Positions 8,721 to 16,821 of a stretch of DNA of 64,000 nucleotides are shown one piece after another. This DNA is from Colwellia psychrerythraea (GTDB lineage: Bacteria > Pseudomonadota > Gammaproteobacteria > Enterobacterales > Alteromonadaceae), in assembly GCF_000764185.1 (NCBI RefSeq), contig NZ_JQEC01000021.1, forward strand, positions 186,001 through 250,000, given 5' to 3'. The notes below the pieces were generated by a model, which saw only the letters and a list, made by a program, of their open reading frames with translations, did not search any database and was not told where the DNA came from. Position 1 is the first letter of the stretch. Every line of letters begins with the position of its first letter. Made by a program: the position numbers and the translations under genes.

Positions 8721-8950
8721 GATAACCCTTAAACATATAACAGTTATTATGTAGATGTTTTAGTAAGTCCATCTACTGCATATTAATTAATTTACCCTAA
8801 AGCCCTTAAATTTCAAGTTCTTATTTAAAATATATTGATATGTTAACTGTGATAATCGAATATAAGAGACAATTATCATTAATGATCACTGCAAAATAAC
8901 AGTTTTATCGTATCTAGCGGTGATTTTCCTTGCCTAGTTGTCAAAAATAC

Positions 8951-8971
8951 AAAAGCCCGATTAGGGCTTTT
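8951..8971 (-). terminator. Rho-independent terminator
   Basis: An 8-bp perfect stem (AAAAGCCC and GGGCTTTT) has a 5-base loop and T-rich flanks on both strands. It lies 80 bases past the VOC gene stop and should end that transcript. It sits in the 330-base gap 8721-9050; the rest of that gap shows only AT-rich promoter-like DNA with a small palindrome ATAACAGTTAT at 8737-8747 near the start of the 74-residue ORF. Confidence 0.85.
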
Positions 8972-9050
8972 ATAATGACTTTAGCAGTGTTATTTACCTA
9001 CATTCATATTTAACTAGCAAAGAGGGCTTAACGTTATTTTAACAATATAT

Positions 9051-9428
9051 CTATTCATTAATTATACAAAAGCCATTACCAAAAGGGTCAACACAATGGG
9101 CAATTGATCCCCAATCTCCGCTTTCTCCGCCTTCATGTAAACCACCCATCTTCACAATTTTTTCGACTAGTTCATCAACATTTTCACAGAGAAAATCTAA
9201 ATGAATGGGGGTCCAATGACGGCCATAATCTCGGTTAATATCTTTTTCGGTCGGCAATGGTTTTGAACCCGCTTCTTTTTCTAATAAATATATATCGCAG
9301 TTATCTACGGCAAGCACTACCATTTTAGCGCCTTGATCACGCACCTTTTTACAGCCAAGTGCTTTAATATAAAAAGCCTCTGCTTGTTTCATATCTGAAA
9401 CATCGATACTTATCGAAATTTTTATCAT
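9051..9428 (-). CDS. VOC-family (glyoxalase/bleomycin resistance-like) protein
   Basis: A 125-residue single-module vicinal oxygen chelate protein. The pattern ISIDVSDMKQAEAFYIKALG at the start, TPIHLDFLCENVDELVEKI in the middle and HCVDPFGNGFCIINE at the end matches the paired beta-alpha-beta-beta-beta folds of this superfamily. Such proteins act as dimers in metal-dependent lyases, dioxygenases or drug-binding proteins; the substrate cannot be told. A reading back to 9536 exists, but ATG 9428 is preferred because AAGGA stands eight bases ahead and the VOC fold begins at once. An unusually strong inverted repeat lies 35 bases upstream. Confidence 0.82.
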   Translation of the reverse strand: MIKISISIDVSDMKQAEAFYIKALGCKKVRDQGAKMVVLAVDNCDIYLLEKEAGSKPLPTEKDINRDYGRHWTPIHLDFLCENVDELVEKIVKMGGLHEGGESGDWGSIAHCVDPFGNGFCIINE

Positions 9429-9462
9429 AATAATTGTCCTTAATATTGAATTTAATACATAA

Positions 9463-9500
9463 TTACACCTATACTGTATGTAATTACAGTGTAGGTGTAA
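9463..9500. promoter_or_regulatory. 38-bp inverted repeat with LexA-like core upstream of VOC gene
   Basis: Arms TTACACCTATACTG and CAGTGTAGGTGTAA pair at 13 of 14 positions around a 10-base spacer. The core at 9472-9491, TACTGTATGTAATTACAGTG, has the CTG-N10-CAG form of an SOS box and matches the E. coli LexA consensus at 16 of 20 positions by my count. It begins 35 bases before the VOC start codon. The extended arms are longer than a LexA site needs, so another dimeric regulator is an equal possibility. Confidence 0.5.
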
Positions 9501-9618
9501 ATCATTATCAATCATTAAATTAAAAAGCAGCCTCAAAACTTATCTTAGGCTTATCTTAAAGTTTTAATTAAGGCATTGATAAGGTATTCGTTAAGGCATT
9601 GGCAACGATTTATATAAG

Positions 9619-9856
9619 TTAACCTGAACTCTGGATAATGAGTATTTGATATTTAAGTAAAAAAACAACAACAACAACAACAACTTAGAATATTATCAAC
9701 AAAATTAAGTAGTAATAAACTCTATCAATGTTTCAATTTATTCGATTATCAAGGCAAAACGTTTATGAATAACGGGTTATTTATCGACGTTTTAACGCTG
9801 AGAACCGGATAAATGGGAATATTGAACAAGTGCTGCTTATCCAGAGTTCAGGTTAA
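9619..9856. mobile_element. 238-bp MITE-like element with 20-bp terminal inverted repeats
   Basis: The ends are perfect inverted repeats: TTAACCTGAACTCTGGATAA at 9619-9638 and its complement at 9837-9856. No coding sequence of note lies inside. The right 78 bases recur in inverted orientation at 41402-41479, and a diverged end recurs at 11091. TTAA at each outer edge may belong to the terminal repeat or be a target duplication. The element sits directly before the LanC-like gene. It looks like a non-autonomous transposon derivative; no transposase with these ends is in the window. Confidence 0.65.
9664..9684. repeat. (AAC)7 microsatellite inside the MITE-like element
   Basis: Seven perfect AAC units follow an A run. 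It is non-coding, so length changes would not shift a reading frame. Confidence 0.9.
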
Positions 9857-9879
9857 ATTAATAGGAAACATTACAATTC

Positions 9880-11085
9880 ATGTTATTTGACCCAGAGCGT
9901 CATCAACCACTCACGTCATTGCCTTGGCATAGTCATTGCGTTCAACAAGAAATATTGGCTATCATCGCAGATATTAACCGCGCATTACTCCCTAGTGCTA
10001 GCTGGCCTACCCACCCGCTTGATGCACAAAGTTATGCTAAGGATGGGCCAAAGTGGTCCGCTTATGCAGGAGCCGCGGGGACTATTCATGCCTTACAGAT
10101 ATTAAAGCGCTATGGTTATCAAGTAGCTGATTTATCGAATTTACTGGAAGCTGTACATTTGTCATTCTTAAAAAGCCCTGATGTGTCAGTCGAGCCTGGT
10201 TTGCAAATAGGTCAAATAGGTATTTTAGTGCCACGAATGTTAATGGATCCTAATAATAAAGAATTATCAAAAACACTTTTACATTGCATGCAAGCCACCA
10301 TAGAGCTGCCATTTTATGAAATAACCTCGGGCCAAAGCGGCATGATGCACGCGGCTTTAGCTTTGTATCGAAAAACGGGGGATTGCTGTTGGAAAGACAT
10401 CTATATTAAAGGAGCAAAATCACTCGTTGCTAACTGGCAGCAAGATAAAACAACGGGTGAATGGCTGTGGCAAAGCCAGGTTTTTAGTACACAGCGCCAT
10501 TATTACGGTGCTTGTCATGGCATAGTTGGTAATGTAAATATTCTTTTGCAAGGGCTAGATTTATACTCTGATCTTTCTGCCGAGGAGCTTTTAGAGCGCA
10601 CGATTTCCACACTAAATAACTCAGCGATAACCGAGAATAAGCTGACAAATTGGCCTTTATGTACCAAGCCAGATATAGATAAACTCCTAGTGCAATGGTG
10701 TCATGGTGCAGCGGGTATAATAACGGCGATGGCAAGAACCCCTAAAATGGCCTCATCCAATACTAAAGCTCTTGATGACTTATTAGTAACAACAGCTGAA
10801 GTAGTTTGGCAAGCAGGACCCCTTAACAAGGGTGCTAATATTTGCCATGGCACTGCCGGTAATGGGTACGCTTTTTTATATCTTTATAGAAGATCTGGAG
10901 AAACCATTTGGCTTGATAGAGCAAGGAAGTTTGCCATGCATGCTATCGAACAGTGCCAGCAAGATCGCATACATTACGATCAAGGAAGATATACCCTTTG
11001 GACGGGCGATGCTGGCCTCGCTATATATTTATATCATTGTTTACAGCCAAACGAAGCTGCTATTCCCGGTTTAGATTTATTTTAA
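9880..11085 (+). CDS. stand-alone LanC-like cyclase protein
   Basis: A 401-residue alpha/alpha-barrel protein of the lanthionine synthetase C family. The zinc ligands are all present: Cys274 in QWCHGAAG, and Cys322-His323 in ICHGTAGNG. The catalytic His213 sits in YGACHGIVGN. These line up with nisin cyclase NisC His212, Cys284, Cys330 and His331. LanC adds cysteine thiols to dehydrated Ser/Thr in lantibiotic precursors; LANCL relatives in animals add glutathione to dehydroamino acids in damaged proteins. No LanB, LanM, precursor or exporter gene is nearby, which favours a LANCL-type repair or thiol-adding role. AGGAAA lies 11 bases before the ATG. MITE-type repeats flank it on both sides, a sign of possible transfer. 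Confidence 0.85.
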   Translation: MLFDPERHQPLTSLPWHSHCVQQEILAIIADINRALLPSASWPTHPLDAQSYAKDGPKWSAYAGAAGTIHALQILKRYGYQVADLSNLLEAVHLSFLKSPDVSVEPGLQIGQIGILVPRMLMDPNNKELSKTLLHCMQATIELPFYEITSGQSGMMHAALALYRKTGDCCWKDIYIKGAKSLVANWQQDKTTGEWLWQSQVFSTQRHYYGACHGIVGNVNILLQGLDLYSDLSAEELLERTISTLNNSAITENKLTNWPLCTKPDIDKLLVQWCHGAAGIITAMARTPKMASSNTKALDDLLVTTAEVVWQAGPLNKGANICHGTAGNGYAFLYLYRRSGETIWLDRARKFAMHAIEQCQQDRIHYDQGRYTLWTGDAGLAIYLYHCLQPNEAAIPGLDLF

Positions 11086-11090
11086 TACCT

Positions 11091-11125
11091 AACCTGAATT
11101 TTGGATAAGGGGAATATTGAGTAAT
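11091..11125. repeat. diverged copy of the MITE terminal sequence
   Basis: AACCTGAATTTTGGATAA starts six bases after the LanC-like stop codon and differs from the 9619 terminal repeat at two positions. It is followed by GGGGAATATTGAG, which is the reverse complement of the interior CTCAATATTCCCC seen in the copy at 41402. The inner part is thus inverted relative to the end. Confidence 0.55.
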
Positions 11126-11648
11126 AATAAGAGGACAACAGCAGCGTTTATATCATCAATCCTCCTTAATTAAACACCAAATAAAGACGGGGTATTTATG
11201 TAGATAGTCACTCTAAGGCAATGTATTAAAATTGACTGTGCTTTAGTTATCAGTTTTTACCTATTTCATATTAAGTTATGAGTGATACTTCACCTAAAGT
11301 GGTAACACGTAACCAATTACACATCACAACACACCTAGATATACCAACGCCTGTGCGTCATTTTTTTACAACATGGCATTATTGGTAGAGTATTTTTCAA
11401 TGCATGGAGCATCACAGTTTAAAAAACAAATGTGTGAATATTGTAAGGTACAACATACTGAATTCTCATTGAAGTATTCAGTGAAATACGGCAGGTTATT
11501 TATTTTTATTTTACTTTCTTAGAGTTGTCTTTTAAGGCCTTTAGTCAGGTACAGTCGAAGCTATATAATCCTTATTTAGTTCCACCTGTCAGAATATTTT
11601 ACAACTAATGTTATTGAGTTTTATACGACAAGGTAGAGTTAAGCTGCT
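11126..11648. other. gene-poor stretch with possible decayed coding fragments
   Basis: Two short plus-strand readings stand out: 11278-11388, 36 codons opening MSDTSPKVVTRNQLHI, and 11400-11522, 40 codons containing MCEYCKVQH. They are in different frames and could be pieces of one broken gene or independent peptides. Neither has a convincing ribosome binding site. Nothing else was recognised before the hydroxylase gene. Confidence 0.3.
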
Positions 11649-12473
11649 TTAATCTGAGTTGTACTCTTTTACTATTTCACTTGATTTCAACTGTTGATAT
11701 TTATAGTTAAATGGTTGGTTTAAGGTTGGCCATAAGTCGAGTTGTTTTGCGTCTCTAAAATACTCTAAACCATAGTTAAAGATTTTACCTTGTTGTTGGT
11801 GCTCACACAAAGTGCCAGCAAACCTATCCCAACATGAAAAAATCGTACCGTAATTGCTATTAGTTTCATCTTTAAAGGCTGAATGATGCAGCTTATGTAA
11901 AGAAGGTGTGATCAATAACCATCGTAATATGTGGTCAATTTTTACAGGTAGTTTGGTATTACTATGCTGCCAAAGTTGCATTATTGACGCAGCAAAACCA
12001 TAAATAGCAACCGCCCATACAGGAAGCGCTAAGATAAATATAAAAATGGCATAAATAAGATAAGTTAAAAACTGTTCAAAAGGATGATGTCTAAAATTTG
12101 TGGTTACATCTAACTTTAAGTCTGAGTGGTGTACTAAATGTGTGCGCCATAAAATTTGATAATAGTGAAATAACCGGTGTTTAGTATAGCTAAATAGGTC
12201 GAGGGCAAAGATGGTAAACATAAATAGTAATATGTTTATAACGCTGGCATTTACTGTGAATAAATTAAGGTAAGGCTTTGTACTCTCATAATTGAAAAAT
12301 ACCGATAAACCAAGAATAAATGCCCACTTAGCAACCGCGCTTACTAGATATATGGAAAAGTTATTTAACCATCTTTTATTGACATTATTTAATACCTCTC
12401 GGGGAGAATAATGCTCCCAGAGAAGTATGAAAGCTAAGCACAGAAGTAAGTAATCCGTTCTTAAATCCAGCAT
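11649..12473 (-). CDS. fatty acid hydroxylase / sterol desaturase family membrane protein
   Basis: A 274-residue integral membrane di-iron oxygenase of the fatty acid hydroxylase superfamily. The histidine clusters are clear: HRLFH, THLVHHSD, FRHHPFE and a C-terminal HKLHHS with the later HSNT partner. Four or so hydrophobic segments surround them (residues 8-22, 40-60, 75-95, 130-165). The enzyme uses oxygen and electrons from a donor to hydroxylate or desaturate a lipid chain in the inner membrane; the substrate is unknown. It begins 28 bases after a tiny PEP-CTERM gene in the same direction, so the two are probably one transcript. That pairing is unusual and gives the only hint about its role, namely the cell envelope. 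Confidence 0.85.
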   Translation of the reverse strand: MLDLRTDYLLLCLAFILLWEHYSPREVLNNVNKRWLNNFSIYLVSAVAKWAFILGLSVFFNYESTKPYLNLFTVNASVINILLFMFTIFALDLFSYTKHRLFHYYQILWRTHLVHHSDLKLDVTTNFRHHPFEQFLTYLIYAIFIFILALPVWAVAIYGFAASIMQLWQHSNTKLPVKIDHILRWLLITPSLHKLHHSAFKDETNSNYGTIFSCWDRFAGTLCEHQQQGKIFNYGLEYFRDAKQLDLWPTLNQPFNYKYQQLKSSEIVKEYNSD

Positions 12474-12501
12474 ATCAAGTGATATTACCTAATAACCCAT
12501 G

Positions 12502-12675
12502 TTACTTATTACGTTTTTTCATTATATAAGCCACAACACCGACGACTAAAAACAACGATAAAATACTTGGCTCAGGTATATCTGCAGAATTATCACCGGC
12601 AATAGCAATAAATGGACTAGCAAAAAACAAAGTTAAAACGATATATAATTTAGACATTAAATTAACATTTTTCAT
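12502..12675 (-). CDS. 57-residue PEP-CTERM protein
   Basis: A very short ORF with a strong AGGAG site six bases before its ATG. Residues 9-27 form a signal peptide ending in an AIA-G cleavage site. The C-terminal part begins with the IPEPS motif, continues with a hydrophobic helix (about residues 38-52), and ends in the basic KKRNK. This is the PEP-CTERM sorting signal recognised by exosortase. If both signals are processed, fewer than ten residues would remain between them, so the product may stay as a small membrane peptide or act as a decoy or lipid-like anchor. It precedes the hydroxylase gene by 28 bases. An exosortase must be encoded elsewhere if the signal is used. Confidence 0.75.
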   Translation of the reverse strand: MKNVNLMSKLYIVLTLFFASPFIAIAGDNSADIPEPSILSLFLVVGVVAYIMKKRNK

Positions 12676-12873
12676 TGTATTCTCCTGTGTTGGTTGCTAT
12701 TAATTTATGCATAGAGCAGACCGAGATTGTTAGCCGATTGAATTATAGAGAGATTGTTAAAAACGTTTTTGAAAATAAAAATAAACTGTAAAATAAACGG
12801 ACATATTTTGACCAGTTTTTTTATCGCGCTTAGTTATAGCTTTAATTGTGAAGGTAATGACACGGATATTAAT

Positions 12874-12907
12874 ACAGCCACTCGAATAGAGGATTTTGAG
12901 TGGCTGT
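12874..12907 (-). terminator. hairpin, possible terminator of the bkd-ilvE operon
   Basis: A perfect 10-bp inverted repeat, ACAGCCACTC and GAGTGGCTGT, has a 14-base loop. It lies about 110 bases beyond the ilvE stop on the minus strand but lacks a run of T. The 342-base gap 12676-13017 otherwise holds only the presumed promoter of the PEP-CTERM gene. Confidence 0.45.
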
Positions 12908-13017
12908 AGTTATCTATTTTGTTGAACTATTTTAGTCTTGTATAACTGACATTATAACGCCGCCATATAGACGAATAACGCCATCACCAGCATTAATAAC
13001 CGTCAATAAGACACAAT

Positions 13018-14082
13018 TTAAATAGATTCTATCCAACCAAATTTATCTTCTTTAGTACCGTATTGAATACCGGTTAATTCATCATAAAGAGTTTTAGCAA
13101 CATCACCGGTTTGGTTATCATTAATAACAAACTCTTCGCCTTTAAAACCCAGCTTACCAACAGGAGAAATAACCGCTGCGGTACCGCAACCAAATACTTC
13201 AGTGATTCTGCCACTTTTAATATCTTTTAAAACTTTTTCAATATCTAAAGATAATTCAGTAATTTCATAACCCAGTGTTGGTGCAAGTTTTAAAATTGAA
13301 TCACGGGTGATGCCCGGTAAAATGCTGCCACTGAGCTCTGGTGTATAAATGTGTTTACCTTCGTAAACGAAACAGATATTCATTGCACCTACTTCTTCAA
13401 TATATTTGCCTTCTATTGCATCAAGCCACAATACTTGCGAGTAGCCCTGCTTAACAACTTCTTCAGAAGCATAAAGGCTAGCAGCATAATTTCCGCCAGT
13501 TTTAGCTTCACCAACACCACCTTTAACTGCCCTTCTATGTTCATCAGCAACATAAACAGAGATAGGCGTTAAACCGCCAGCGAAATAACTGCCTGCTGGA
13601 CCAGCAATGATAAAGTGGCTATAAGCAGAACTTGCGCCTAAACCAAGTTTAGGACTTGTCGCTATCATCGTTGGACGTATATAAAGTGATGCGCCTTGCT
13701 CACTTGGCACCCAAGCTTGATCTAATTTTACCAAAGACTTTATTGCTTCAAGGTGAAGCGCTTCATCAACTTGTGGCATAACCATACGCTCAGCAGAGCG
13801 ATTGAAACGTTTGATGTTTTCTAGTGGGCGAAACAAGTTAATGCCGCCATCTGGTTTACGATACGCTTTAAGGCCTTCAAAAATTTCCTGGCTATAGTGA
13901 AAAACAGCTGCAGATGGGTCTAGTGTTAATGCGTGATAAGGGCTGATAAGTGCATCATGCCAACCTTTGCCTGCATCAAATTCTTGAGTGAACATGTGAT
14001 CAGAGAAAGTTGCGCCAAAACTGTATTCTTGTGGACAAACGTTACGTTCTGCCGGTGCAAGTGCTTTAATTTCTATAGACAT
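13018..14082 (-). CDS. ilvE: branched-chain amino acid aminotransferase
   Basis: A 354-residue fold-type IV PLP enzyme of the longer (type II) branched-chain aminotransferase group. It swaps the amino group between leucine, isoleucine or valine and 2-oxoglutarate. The PLP lysine is Lys194 in GEAKTGGNYAAS; HYSQEIFEGLKAYR and GTAAVISPVG are further signatures. It is the last gene of the bkd operon, starting 63 bases after the acyl-CoA dehydrogenase stop. In this setting its role is catabolic: it supplies the 2-oxo acids used by the Bkd complex, though it may also serve biosynthesis. Confidence 0.93.
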   Translation of the reverse strand: MSIEIKALAPAERNVCPQEYSFGATFSDHMFTQEFDAGKGWHDALISPYHALTLDPSAAVFHYSQEIFEGLKAYRKPDGGINLFRPLENIKRFNRSAERMVMPQVDEALHLEAIKSLVKLDQAWVPSEQGASLYIRPTMIATSPKLGLGASSAYSHFIIAGPAGSYFAGGLTPISVYVADEHRRAVKGGVGEAKTGGNYAASLYASEEVVKQGYSQVLWLDAIEGKYIEEVGAMNICFVYEGKHIYTPELSGSILPGITRDSILKLAPTLGYEITELSLDIEKVLKDIKSGRITEVFGCGTAAVISPVGKLGFKGEEFVINDNQTGDVAKTLYDELTGIQYGTKEDKFGWIESI

Positions 14083-14145
14083 AGTTTTTCCTTTACGGTA
14101 ACCGTTTTTAGTATTGTAATGTTGGATTAATAACTTACTGATTTG

Positions 14146-15294
14146 TTAGGCTAAAATGTCTCTGGCGATAATTACTCGCTGAATTTCACTCGTGCCTTCA
14201 TAGATGGTGGTAATTCTAACATCACGTACCAGTCGTTCTAAAGGATATTCTTTAATATATCCTGCGCCACCTAATAATTGTAAGGCTGTATAACAAGCGT
14301 CGTTGGCTTTTTCTGAGGCAAATACTTTGGCCATTGAGGCTGCAGTGGCAAAAGCTACGCCATTATCTTTATTGGTCGCGGCTTGCATGATTAGCAAACG
14401 GGCAGCTTCTAATTCGGTGTAACGATCAGCAAGCATCCACTGTAATCCTTGAAAACTTGCCAGAGGTTTACCAAATTGTTTGCGCTCTTTAATGTAGTTT
14501 TTGGCATAATCTAAGGCTTCAAGACCTAAACCTAAAGCTAAAGAGGCAATACCAATTCGCCCGCCCGCTAATTCTGTTACCGCTATTTTAAAACCTTGAT
14601 TCTCCATGCCTAATAACGTTGAGGCTGGAATTCGGCAATTATCAAAAGTCACTTCATTGGTTGAAGACGCTTTTTGTCCCATTTTCTCTTCAGGTTTACC
14701 TATGGTAATTCCAGCTAAATTACTATCAACAAGAAAACAACTAATGCCTTTACCACGAGCTGCATCTGGGTCTGTTACCGCCCAAACAACAAATACGCCA
14801 GCATAATCTGCTGAGGTGATAAAAATTTTACTGCCATTTAGAATATAGTCATCACCGTCTTTAACTGCTTTAGTTTTCATCGCCGAGGGATCTGAGCCTG
14901 CGCTTGATTCGGTTAAACAAAAACCGCCCGCGTAATATTCACCGGTACAGATTTTAGGAAGATAATGCCGCTTTTGCTCTTCATTCCCCACGGCTTGAAT
15001 CACTTCAGCAACCATATTCGTTACTGAGGTTGTCACTGCGGTAGAAGCACAGCCACGCGCCAGCTCAGTAATGGCTAAAGAAAAAGCAACAGAGCCTGCT
15101 TCAATACCACCATATTGGCTGTCAATGTTGATGCCCATAAAGCCAAGTTCGCAGAGTTTTTTTAAATTTTCTAAAAAAAGTGCTTTGCCACTTGTTTGTT
15201 CAACCAACTCAGCATTAGGTTTTAATTCAGCCTCAGCAAATTGCTTTGCTGTATCTTGAATCATGATCTCTTCTTCATTAAAAGTTATTTGCAT
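14146..15294 (-). CDS. acyl-CoA dehydrogenase, probably short/branched-chain
   Basis: A 382-residue FAD-dependent acyl-CoA dehydrogenase. FCLTESSAGSDPSAMKTKA and the RKQFGKPLASFQ and QLLGGAGYIKEYPLERLVRD segments are standard. The catalytic glutamate is in TIYEGTSEIQR near the C-terminus, the position used by short-chain and isobutyryl-type enzymes. It lies between lpd and ilvE in the bkd operon, so isobutyryl-CoA or 2-methylbutyryl-CoA from valine or isoleucine is the likely substrate. Electrons would pass to electron-transfer flavoprotein. The exact acyl chain cannot be told from sequence. Confidence 0.88.
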   Translation of the reverse strand: MQITFNEEEIMIQDTAKQFAEAELKPNAELVEQTSGKALFLENLKKLCELGFMGINIDSQYGGIEAGSVAFSLAITELARGCASTAVTTSVTNMVAEVIQAVGNEEQKRHYLPKICTGEYYAGGFCLTESSAGSDPSAMKTKAVKDGDDYILNGSKIFITSADYAGVFVVWAVTDPDAARGKGISCFLVDSNLAGITIGKPEEKMGQKASSTNEVTFDNCRIPASTLLGMENQGFKIAVTELAGGRIGIASLALGLGLEALDYAKNYIKERKQFGKPLASFQGLQWMLADRYTELEAARLLIMQAATNKDNGVAFATAASMAKVFASEKANDACYTALQLLGGAGYIKEYPLERLVRDVRITTIYEGTSEIQRVIIARDILA

Positions 15295-15393
15295 TGTTTG
15301 CTCTCAAATTATTCTACATATAATCTAACTATATGGGTAAATTATGGTTTCATTTATTTATGCACAGTTACACGCGAATACTAAATGCGAATG

Positions 15394-16812
15394 TTAAATG
15401 TGAATAGCGTGACCTAAGGATGCCATAGTTGCTTCCATAGTGGCTTCACCTAACGTTGGGTGCACATGAATGGTATTAGCCAGATCTTCTAATCTTGCGC
15501 CCATTTCTATCGCGGTAACGAACTGATTACTTAACTCGGCAACATGGGCGCCTACCGCATGAATACCAATAACGACATGGTTATCTTTACGGGCGGTAAT
15601 ACGCACAAACCCACCGTCTGTGCCTGCTTCCATGGCTAATGCTTTACCTATGGCAGCAAAAGGAAATTTACCTACTAAGGTTTCGATACCTTGCTGTTTA
15701 GCCTCTGTTGGCGTTAAGCCAACACCAACAAGCTCTGGCTCAGTAAAACAAACCGCTGGAATAACCGTTGGATTAAATTCACGCTTTAAACCGGAAATAA
15801 TTTCAGCAACCATTTCCCCTTGCGCTGAGGCTTTATGAGCCAGCATAGGTTCACCAACTAAATCACCAATGGCCCAAACATTTTTCATGGCGGTACGGCA
15901 TTGTTTATCTACTTTTACAAAGTTTCCGGCCATATCAACACACATATTATCTAAGCCATAACCTTGTGTATTTGGTTGACGACCTATGGTAACTAATACC
16001 TTGTCACCATGAATGATATGTTCAATGCCTTTTTTATCTCGATAAGTTAAAGTAGCGCCTTCACCAACACCATGATCTATTATTTTTTCTGCCCGTGCAC
16101 AAAATTCAATATGTACTTCATGGGCTTTTAACCAGTTTACCACGGGCTTAGTTAGTTCTTTATCGTAAATGGGTACAATTGAGTCCATACCTTCAATAAA
16201 AGTTACTTTAGCGCCTAGTTTTCGGTAAGCAATACCCATTTCTAAACCAATATAGCCTGCGCCAATAACAACAAGATGGTTAGGCACTTCATTTTGCTCA
16301 AGGGCTTTTGTTGAACAAATAACATTTTCACTATAAGGCAAAGCAGGTAATTCTGTCGCCGTTGAGCCTGTAGCTAATATAACATGCTCAGCTTGAATAT
16401 TTATCACTCCATCTGCTGTTTCAACCGTACAGTTTTTAGCATCGGAAAAGTTAGCCCAACCGGTAATTCTTTTAACTTTATTTTTTTTCAGTAAGCTTTC
16501 AACACCTGTACTTAAACGCGCAACAATACTGTCTTTCCAGGCAATCAGTTTTGGCATATCAAGTTGTGCTGGTTGTGGTACTAAAATGCCTAATTTACCC
16601 TCACCTGTATGAGCATTAATTTCTTCAAAACGCGATGCGGCGTGAATAAGGGCTTTTGAAGGAATACAACCTCGGATTAAACAAGTGCCACCTGCTCTAT
16701 CGGCTTCAACAATAACTGTATCTAAGCCCAACTGTCCGGCTCGAATTGCCGCAACATATCCGCCAGGGCCTGCACCAATCACTAACACTTTACATAACAT
16801 TGAATTATTCAT
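15394..16812 (-). CDS. lpd: dihydrolipoamide dehydrogenase, E3 of branched-chain complex
   Basis: A 472-residue flavoprotein disulfide reductase that reoxidises dihydrolipoyl groups with NAD+. The FAD motif VIGAGPGGYVAA, redox disulfide GGTCLIRGCIPSKAL, NAD motif GAGYIGLEMG and C-terminal HVHPTLGE (active-site His-Glu) are all present. The LIRGC form of the disulfide is typical of Lpd-Val type enzymes dedicated to the branched-chain complex. It starts nine bases after bkdB and is followed 99 bases later by the acyl-CoA dehydrogenase. Confidence 0.94.
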   Translation of the reverse strand: MNNSMLCKVLVIGAGPGGYVAAIRAGQLGLDTVIVEADRAGGTCLIRGCIPSKALIHAASRFEEINAHTGEGKLGILVPQPAQLDMPKLIAWKDSIVARLSTGVESLLKKNKVKRITGWANFSDAKNCTVETADGVINIQAEHVILATGSTATELPALPYSENVICSTKALEQNEVPNHLVVIGAGYIGLEMGIAYRKLGAKVTFIEGMDSIVPIYDKELTKPVVNWLKAHEVHIEFCARAEKIIDHGVGEGATLTYRDKKGIEHIIHGDKVLVTIGRQPNTQGYGLDNMCVDMAGNFVKVDKQCRTAMKNVWAIGDLVGEPMLAHKASAQGEMVAEIISGLKREFNPTVIPAVCFTEPELVGVGLTPTEAKQQGIETLVGKFPFAAIGKALAMEAGTDGGFVRITARKDNHVVIGIHAVGAHVAELSNQFVTAIEMGARLEDLANTIHVHPTLGEATMEATMASLGHAIHI

Positions 16813-16821
16813 TAATCACTC

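Noticed and set aside
9664..9684. (AAC)7 tract as a possible CRISPR or phase-variable repeat
   Set aside because: A simple trinucleotide tract without spacers and outside any coding frame.
11400..11522. Lantibiotic precursor for the LanC-like enzyme
   Set aside because: No leader-core pattern, no dehydratase nearby and no ribosome site; kept only as a possible gene remnant.
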